This document shows positions 41,990-46,510 of a DNA stretch of 46,510 nucleotides, piece by piece. The translations under genes and the position numbers were made by a program. The DNA lies in NCBI GenBank assembly GCA_034112085.1, contig JAWUWD010000120.1, forward strand, positions 1-46,510. The letters run 5' to 3'. This DNA is from JAWUWD01 sp034112085 (GTDB lineage: Bacteria; Bacteroidota; Bacteroidia; Cytophagales; Cyclobacteriaceae). The notes beneath the pieces are model-generated. The model was given only the letters and a program-made list of their open reading frames with translations, was not told the DNA's origin and did no database searches. Each line of letters starts with the position of its first letter. Positions within the stretch are counted from its first letter, which is position 1.

Positions 41990-42736
41990 TTAATTACTGC
42001 TATTCCATATATCCCAAGATTTTTCAGCCTGGAGTTCAAGCATTTCTAATCCGTTCTTCACTTTGGTGCCCTCTTTCAATCCTCTATTTAGAAAAGTTGT
42101 TATTGAAGGATTATATATAAGATCATATAAGTAATGGGATTTAGTAAGCACCTCGTATTGCAAATCTGGTGATGATGTCAATTGAGGCGCCATTCCCAAA
42201 GGAGTAGCATTGACGATTAATTTATGCTCTCCTAAAATTTCTTTATCAAGTTTCAACTCGTTATACGAAATAGCCGAATTGCTATGGTTTCTAGAAACCA
42301 ATTTATAATCAATCTCAAGAGATTTCAGTACTGCTATTACAGCTTTTGAGGCCCCACCAGTGCCCAGTACCAATGCTTTCAACTTCTCATCTGGAAGCCA
42401 CGTAATTAAAGAATGTTTAAATCCATAGTAATCACTATTGTAGCCAACCCACAAACCAGAACTTAAGCATTTAACGACATTCACCGCTCCAACAGTATCT
42501 GCACTTTCGTCTAGTGAATCCAAAAAAGGGATGATAGCCTCTTTGTATGGTATAGTGACATTAAAACCTTCAAGTCTTTCATTTTTCTTAAGTTTCAAGA
42601 CATCTTCGATTTGTTGTAAATCGAATAAATCATAGGTACAGTTTGGTGTCCCTAATTTCTCAAACTTTTCACTGAAATATATCTTTGAAAATGAATGAGA
42701 GAGTGGGTGGCCAATTAGACCGAAAATTCTCCTCAT
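41990..42736 (-). CDS. aroE: Shikimate dehydrogenase
   Basis: The 248-residue cytoplasmic enzyme reduces 3-dehydroshikimate with NADPH in aromatic amino acid synthesis. The substrate site is GHPLSHSFSKIYFSEKF and NVTIPYKEAIIPFLD (catalytic Lys, then Asp). The NADP-binding loop is LGTGGASKAVIAVL, followed by VNATPLGMAP and the C-terminal NGLEMLELQAEKSWDIW. It is somewhat shorter than the E. coli enzyme but complete. Its ATG overlaps the last base of the DUF368 stop (TAATG), so translation is probably coupled. Confidence 0.95.
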   Translation of the reverse strand: MRRIFGLIGHPLSHSFSKIYFSEKFEKLGTPNCTYDLFDLQQIEDVLKLKKNERLEGFNVTIPYKEAIIPFLDSLDESADTVGAVNVVKCLSSGLWVGYNSDYYGFKHSLITWLPDEKLKALVLGTGGASKAVIAVLKSLEIDYKLVSRNHSNSAISYNELKLDKEILGEHKLIVNATPLGMAPQLTSSPDLQYEVLTKSHYLYDLIYNPSITTFLNRGLKEGTKVKNGLEMLELQAEKSWDIWNSSN

Positions 42737-43671
42737 TACTTCACTGAACTCCTAGTGGCTACTTTTTCTAAAATCACAACTACAACTATCCCCATAGCAA
42801 TAAGTAATATGGCTTGTAATATTTCAGGATCATTCCCTGTGACATCATAATAATGATTAGGGAAGACACTTTGATCCAATGCGGTAACTTGATTACCGTC
42901 AGAATCAATCCTATATGAGACTACTTCTTTCCATGGCCATACTTTATTCAGTGATCCTATCATAAATCCAGACAGCACCGCTATTGTCACTTGGTGATAT
43001 TTATCCAGCACCCAAGAGACCAATCTAACAAAACTCATTAGTCCTGTAATACACCCAGCTACAAACACCAAGATCACTCCAAAATCAAATTCATGAAGAG
43101 CACCAGTAACGTACTTATATTTACCTAAAATCAAGAGTATGAATGCTCCAGAGACTCCTGGCAATATCATAGCACTAATTGCAATCATCCCTGATAAAAA
43201 TGTAAACCACCAAGTATTTGGAGTCGCAGCAGGGGTGGCTATTGTAATCATATAAGCAATAACAACACCTGATATAAGCCCCACCACAACACTTAGTTTC
43301 CACCTCTCAATTTGACGTAATACAGTAATCGCTGATATAATAACTAACCCAAAAAAGAATGACCACACCTTGATTGGATGGTTCTCTAACAGATACGTGA
43401 TAAGCTTTGCTAATGAGACTATACTCACTAATACTCCTAGAAATATACTTAATAAAAAATTCCCGTTAATGGCCTTCCAAAAACTCACTAATTGCAATCT
43501 CAATAATAACTGAAGATTGACAAGGTTGATTGACTGCAATGAATTGAGCAACTCCTCATATACCCCAGAAATAAAGGCGATAGTTCCACCAGAAACTCCA
43601 GGAACAACGTCAGCCGCTCCCATCCCCATTCCTTTAGCAAAAATCAGCAAGTAATCCTTGAATGTTCGCAT
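42736..43671 (-). CDS. DUF368 membrane protein (candidate undecaprenyl-phosphate translocase, PopT-type)
   Basis: The 311-residue protein has about nine TM helices and the two DUF368 signature loops: GMGMGAADVVPGVSGGTIAFISGVYEEL near residue 15 and the related MILPGVSGAFILLILGKY near 165. This internal duplication is typical of the family. DUF368 proteins (PopT) have been reported as undecaprenyl-phosphate flippases that recycle the lipid carrier for the cell wall. It is encoded between a ComA-like synthase and aroE in a tight minus-strand group. Confidence 0.92.
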   Translation of the reverse strand: MRTFKDYLLIFAKGMGMGAADVVPGVSGGTIAFISGVYEELLNSLQSINLVNLQLLLRLQLVSFWKAINGNFLLSIFLGVLVSIVSLAKLITYLLENHPIKVWSFFFGLVIISAITVLRQIERWKLSVVVGLISGVVIAYMITIATPAATPNTWWFTFLSGMIAISAMILPGVSGAFILLILGKYKYVTGALHEFDFGVILVFVAGCITGLMSFVRLVSWVLDKYHQVTIAVLSGFMIGSLNKVWPWKEVVSYRIDSDGNQVTALDQSVFPNHYYDVTGNDPEILQAILLIAMGIVVVVILEKVATRSSVK

Positions 43672-43719
43672 ACTAAATACCTATTACCTAATGATCGCTA
43701 TGAAAAGTAGAGATTCTCT

Positions 43720-44475
43720 TTAAAGGAACTGATTGAAGGTATCTCCTCTTAATCCCAATCGAATTGTCTCCAATGGTATTACTTCATTTGGAGCAATATT
43801 TCCAACATTGACATTGGTTCCAAGTAGTTTGATAAACCAAACTTGTTGTGCCTTTTGAGGAGCCTCCCATATGATTTTCTCAAAAGGAATTTTAGTAAGA
43901 ATCTCTTCAACGAGGCCTGATCTTACTTCACCACTTGATCGAAATAGACCAACATTCCCACCTTCTCGTGCTTCACCTATCACTTTCCATGCCCCAGCAT
44001 CAAGCTCGCTCTGCATTAGATCAATCCATTTATAAGGAGGAATGATTTTCTCTGCATCTTTAGAGCCTACTTCAGAAAGAACTGTCACTTGTTCAGATAA
44101 CGTTCTGATGCATTCACATTTATCATCTTGGTTCATCTCTATTGATCCATCAGATACCTCTGCATAAGTGATACCATATTTATCTAGCACCTTTCTAAAG
44201 TCATCAAACTGATTTCTAATATAAAATGCTTCAAATAATGTCCCGCCAAAATAAACAGGAATTCCCGCTTGTTGATAGAGATTTATTTTATCCTGTAGGT
44301 TTGGTGTTATAGAAGAAGTCCCCCATCCTAACTTTACAATATCAACAAACTCAGTAGAGACACTTAGAAAATCTTCAACTTCTCTTAAACTCAACCCCTT
44401 GTCCATCACCATTGTGTATCCAAAATCTCTTGGCTTTGCAGTACGCTCTGGTATGTTATTTAATGTGTAATTCAT
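43720..44475 (-). CDS. Phosphosulfolactate synthase-like protein (ComA family)
   Basis: The 251-residue TIM-barrel protein matches ComA, which adds sulfite to phosphoenolpyruvate to give phosphosulfolactate, first known from coenzyme M synthesis in methanogens. Motifs include FGYTMVMDKGLSLREVEDFL, VDIVKLGWGTS, PVYFGGTLFEAF, EVSDGSIEM and EAREGGNVGLFRSSGEV, in the family order. Coenzyme M is not expected here; the product may feed sulfonate or sulfonolipid synthesis, which is inference. The gene directly follows the TPR gene (stop at 44476, start at 44475). Confidence 0.92.
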   Translation of the reverse strand: MNYTLNNIPERTAKPRDFGYTMVMDKGLSLREVEDFLSVSTEFVDIVKLGWGTSSITPNLQDKINLYQQAGIPVYFGGTLFEAFYIRNQFDDFRKVLDKYGITYAEVSDGSIEMNQDDKCECIRTLSEQVTVLSEVGSKDAEKIIPPYKWIDLMQSELDAGAWKVIGEAREGGNVGLFRSSGEVRSGLVEEILTKIPFEKIIWEAPQKAQQVWFIKLLGTNVNVGNIAPNEVIPLETIRLGLRGDTFNQFL

Positions 44476-45876
44476 CTAATAGTTGTCTTTGCGATATTGA
44501 TCAATAATTTTATAGAGTGCTTTTTGGACTGTTAGCTCTGTAAAGAACTCAAAAAGCACCTCGTGTTTTTCAAAGTCCAAAATTAATGCATTTTCTAAAT
44601 AATTAAAACCTTCTTTGTATTTCCCTGCAGTTATCAAATAAGCTGTCAAACGATAATGTAAATCAGGATTGTCAGGATCTACCTCGAAACCCTGTAGAAG
44701 AACTTCAATCGCTTGATCATAATGACCTTGTTCGAAATATATATAGGACCAAGCCATTAGCGACTCGAAGTTCTTTTCATCCAACTTCACAGCCTCTTCG
44801 TAGGCCTTCAGACATGCCACAATATTGCCAACTTTATTTTCTGATTCTGCCAAACCAAGCCAGTAACTTTCATTAGCAGGATCCATCTTCACTGCTTTCC
44901 CGAAAAAATGTGTCGATTCATGCCATTTTTCTAACTTAAACAAACAGACTGCCGCACCATACCATGCCTCATCATTGAGTAAATCAAGTTTTGTGGATTT
45001 CTGAAAATATTTAAGTCCCAATTCATATTGTTCTAATTGTTCGTAGGCGTTACCAAAACAGCAATAAATCTCAGGACTTACACCTTCTATATCAATCGTT
45101 TTACGATAAGCGTCCAAAGCTTTCGTAAACTTCTCCATATTCATATAGGTGTTCCCCATATTATAATATGCTGAAGCAAAGTTCTCTTCTATAGCTACTG
45201 CATATTCGTAAGCATCTATTGCTTTATCATACTGATTCAACTTATTATAGACTATCCCCAAATTATACCATGCAGCCTGCGCATATGGATCTTCATCAAT
45301 GAACTGGTGATAATAATCAATACTTTTCTCAAGTTCGCCTGTCACATCTAGACAAAAAGCCAACTCATAAAGAGCTCCTTCATGCAGGATGTTATCTTCA
45401 ATTGCCTTCTTATAATAAGATATGGCCTTATCGAGCTGATCAACATTCTGATACCCCACTCCTATACTATAATACACTTCATCTTTGTTCTCAGCCAAAT
45501 CAAGCGCTTGTTGATAAGAATCAATGGCTTCTTCATGTTGAGACATAAGGGATAATATTGACCCCTTAAGCATATATATTTCGGACTCTCCGGGTTGAAT
45601 ACTTTGCACTTTTTCCAGTACTTCCATAGCATCCTCATATTGCTGCATATTACTCAACACCTGTGCCTTACTTAACATGATATCTGTAGAATAAGGATAT
45701 TGTTCCTCTGCCATATTACAAGCTATCATTGCTTTCTTAAAATCAGCTTCCATAACATACTGACTAACTATCTCCTCATATGCCTCTACTTCAAAAAAGT
45801 GAGAGGTCCCATTTTTTAAGTGATCCTCAAATCTCTTAATTAGCTCATCCTTCCTCTTTCTAAAATTCTCCTCCAT
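44476..45876 (-). CDS. Large TPR-repeat protein
   Basis: The 466-residue soluble protein has no signal peptide and consists almost entirely of about eleven to twelve tetratricopeptide repeats of 34 residues. Examples are EAIDSYQQALDLAENKDEVYYSIG, KAIDAYEYAVAIEENFASAYYNMG and KALDAYRKTIDIEG. The repeats form a protein-binding superhelix. It is probably cytoplasmic and involved in assembling a complex; the partner is unknown. It is the first gene of the TPR-ComA-DUF368-aroE group, with a short palindrome (45889-45903) just before its ATG. Confidence 0.93.
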   Translation of the reverse strand: MEENFRKRKDELIKRFEDHLKNGTSHFFEVEAYEEIVSQYVMEADFKKAMIACNMAEEQYPYSTDIMLSKAQVLSNMQQYEDAMEVLEKVQSIQPGESEIYMLKGSILSLMSQHEEAIDSYQQALDLAENKDEVYYSIGVGYQNVDQLDKAISYYKKAIEDNILHEGALYELAFCLDVTGELEKSIDYYHQFIDEDPYAQAAWYNLGIVYNKLNQYDKAIDAYEYAVAIEENFASAYYNMGNTYMNMEKFTKALDAYRKTIDIEGVSPEIYCCFGNAYEQLEQYELGLKYFQKSTKLDLLNDEAWYGAAVCLFKLEKWHESTHFFGKAVKMDPANESYWLGLAESENKVGNIVACLKAYEEAVKLDEKNFESLMAWSYIYFEQGHYDQAIEVLLQGFEVDPDNPDLHYRLTAYLITAGKYKEGFNYLENALILDFEKHEVLFEFFTELTVQKALYKIIDQYRKDNY

Positions 45877-45888
45877 ACTTATGCAGTT

Positions 45889-45903
45889 GTATATTCAATA
45901 TAC
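45889..45903. repeat. Short palindrome before the TPR gene
   Basis: GTATATT-C-AATATAC is a perfect 7-bp palindrome around one base, 13 nt upstream of the TPR ATG. It may be an operator near the promoter. No exact TAnnTTTG element is visible on the minus strand here. Confidence 0.35.
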
Positions 45904-45921
45904 TTAATTCCCTTTACATTC

Positions 45922-45979
45922 TTTCGCTTAGCGAAATATTGAATTATATGATTATAACTATCGGCTCAACTCCTTGAGC
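45922..45979. other. Two small hairpins between the CpsB-like gene and the TPR gene
   Basis: TTTCGC-TTA-GCGAAA (45922-45936) and GCTCAA-CTCC-TTGAGC (45964-45979) are perfect 6-bp stems with tight loops in an otherwise AT-rich 111-nt gap. Neither has a clear U-tract, so they are weak terminator or processing-site candidates. Confidence 0.35.
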
Positions 45980-45987
45980 TAAAAATG

Positions 45988-46510
45988 TTATAGGGTATTG
46001 TTCAATAATGTCAAGGATGACAATTTTCGATATATTTTATGATCAAAAACCTCTTTCATAACATCAAAATGTCTCTGATTATGGCAATCACTCCCAATGA
46101 GATGAATCATATTATTATCAATCAACTTCTCCGTTGTTTTTTTTACTTCTTTCGAGTAATATCCTACAACGGAGTTAAGATTGAGTTGAAGTAAGACTCC
46201 ACGATCTATCAAATCTTGCAAGCCATCCAATTTTTGATGATAATATAAATATCTCTCAGGATGTGCTAGTACAGGTTTATAACCTAAAGTAATTAGGTCA
46301 AATATCGCAGTTCTAAGCTGAAGTGGCTCACTGATAAACCCAATTTCAAACAATAAATAATTATCTCCGAATGTCAATAGCTTCGACTTACTTTTAATTA
46401 ATGAAATGAAATGCTCATCAAAGTAATATTCAGCTGCCGCTTCAATTTGAATTGATAGTTTTTCTTTGACAATAGCCTGTCTAACCAAAGAGAGTTTTTC
46501 ATTGATAATC
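45988..46510 (-). CDS. CpsB/CapC-type tyrosine phosphatase (PHP family), N-terminus outside the window
   Basis: The frame is open to the right edge, and only about 174 C-terminal residues are visible. Motifs of the PHP phosphatase CpsB/YwqE family are present: IQIEAAAEYYFDEHF, LLFEIGF, YKPVLAHPERYLYY (metal-binding His), LQLNLNSVVGYYSKEVKKT and LIGSDCHNQRHFD (Asp-His metal site). The first metal site (HxH near the start) must lie beyond the window. The TTG at 46488 is internal, not the start. Family members dephosphorylate the tyrosine kinase that controls capsule or exopolysaccharide export. Confidence 0.9.
   Translation of the reverse strand, partial: IINEKLSLVRQAIVKEKLSIQIEAAAEYYFDEHFISLIKSKSKLLTFGDNYLLFEIGFISEPLQLRTAIFDLITLGYKPVLAHPERYLYYHQKLDGLQDLIDRGVLLQLNLNSVVGYYSKEVKKTTEKLIDNNMIHLIGSDCHNQRHFDVMKEVFDHKIYRKLSSLTLLNNTL

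Noticed and set aside
45889..45979. Clustered small palindromes as a possible CRISPR or integration site
   Set aside because: The palindromes differ in sequence, there is no repeat-spacer spacing, and no integrase or cas gene is nearby.

Overview
The window is AT-rich DNA from a member of the Bacteroidota, most likely the class Cytophagia (a Reichenbachiella/Ekhidna/Fulvivirga-like marine lineage). The phylum call rests on three observations: Bacteroidota-type promoters (TAnnTTTG, in the best cases with an upstream TTTG at 18-19 nt spacing), the almost complete absence of Shine-Dalgarno sequences, and typical gene families (Alternative Complex III, DUF5916, SUI1/YciH, DUF983, ComA-like synthase). 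The genus-level idea is inference only.

Layout. (a) 1-1000: end of an unknown gene, a SUI1-family translation factor, and a small, probably frameshifted gene whose promoter lies inside a palindrome next to a second long palindrome. (b) 1004-5396: a tight minus-strand cassette. It encodes a secreted protein built from 34-residue SSDYY repeats, a LytS-type sensor kinase, a second kinase-like membrane protein that has lost its phospho-accepting His and its ATP-site motifs, and a LytTR response regulator. I consider this the most interesting and possibly undescribed system in the window. (c) 5556-9227: a 1223-residue multi-TM NtrY-like histidine kinase. (d) 9377-26245: a 17-kb minus-strand respiratory locus. 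Its order is actABCDEF (quinol:cytochrome c oxidoreductase, ACIII), aa3-type oxidase subunits II and I, ctaA and ctaB for heme A, two subunit-III genes, subunit IV, a SCO-like protein without copper ligands, DUF420, a small CAMC protein and DUF983. One strong promoter lies before actA and one intrinsic terminator lies just before the SCO-like gene. The genes together would carry electrons from menaquinol to O2 through a probable ACIII-oxidase supercomplex.

(e) 26246-35773: a mosaic of single genes. They are an MBL-fold hydrolase, an M24 aminopeptidase, an outer-membrane barrel gene broken by one in-frame TAA, a K+ channel with an RCK domain, sucD, a decayed HTH-XRE gene, an SMP-30-like lipoprotein and an M3 oligoendopeptidase. 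Strong hairpins separate them. (f) 35786-41520: a PaaE-like reductase with a DUF5916 outer-membrane protein, purB, and two small exported proteins. (g) 41537-46510: a minus-strand group with a small secreted protein, aroE, DUF368, a ComA-like phosphosulfolactate synthase and a large TPR protein, then a CpsB/CapC-type phosphatase cut by the window end.

There are no rRNA genes, intact tRNAs, CRISPR arrays, transposases or prophage genes that I can support. Several genes are broken by single events (two homopolymer indels and two stop-creating substitutions), which may be real decay or sequence error.
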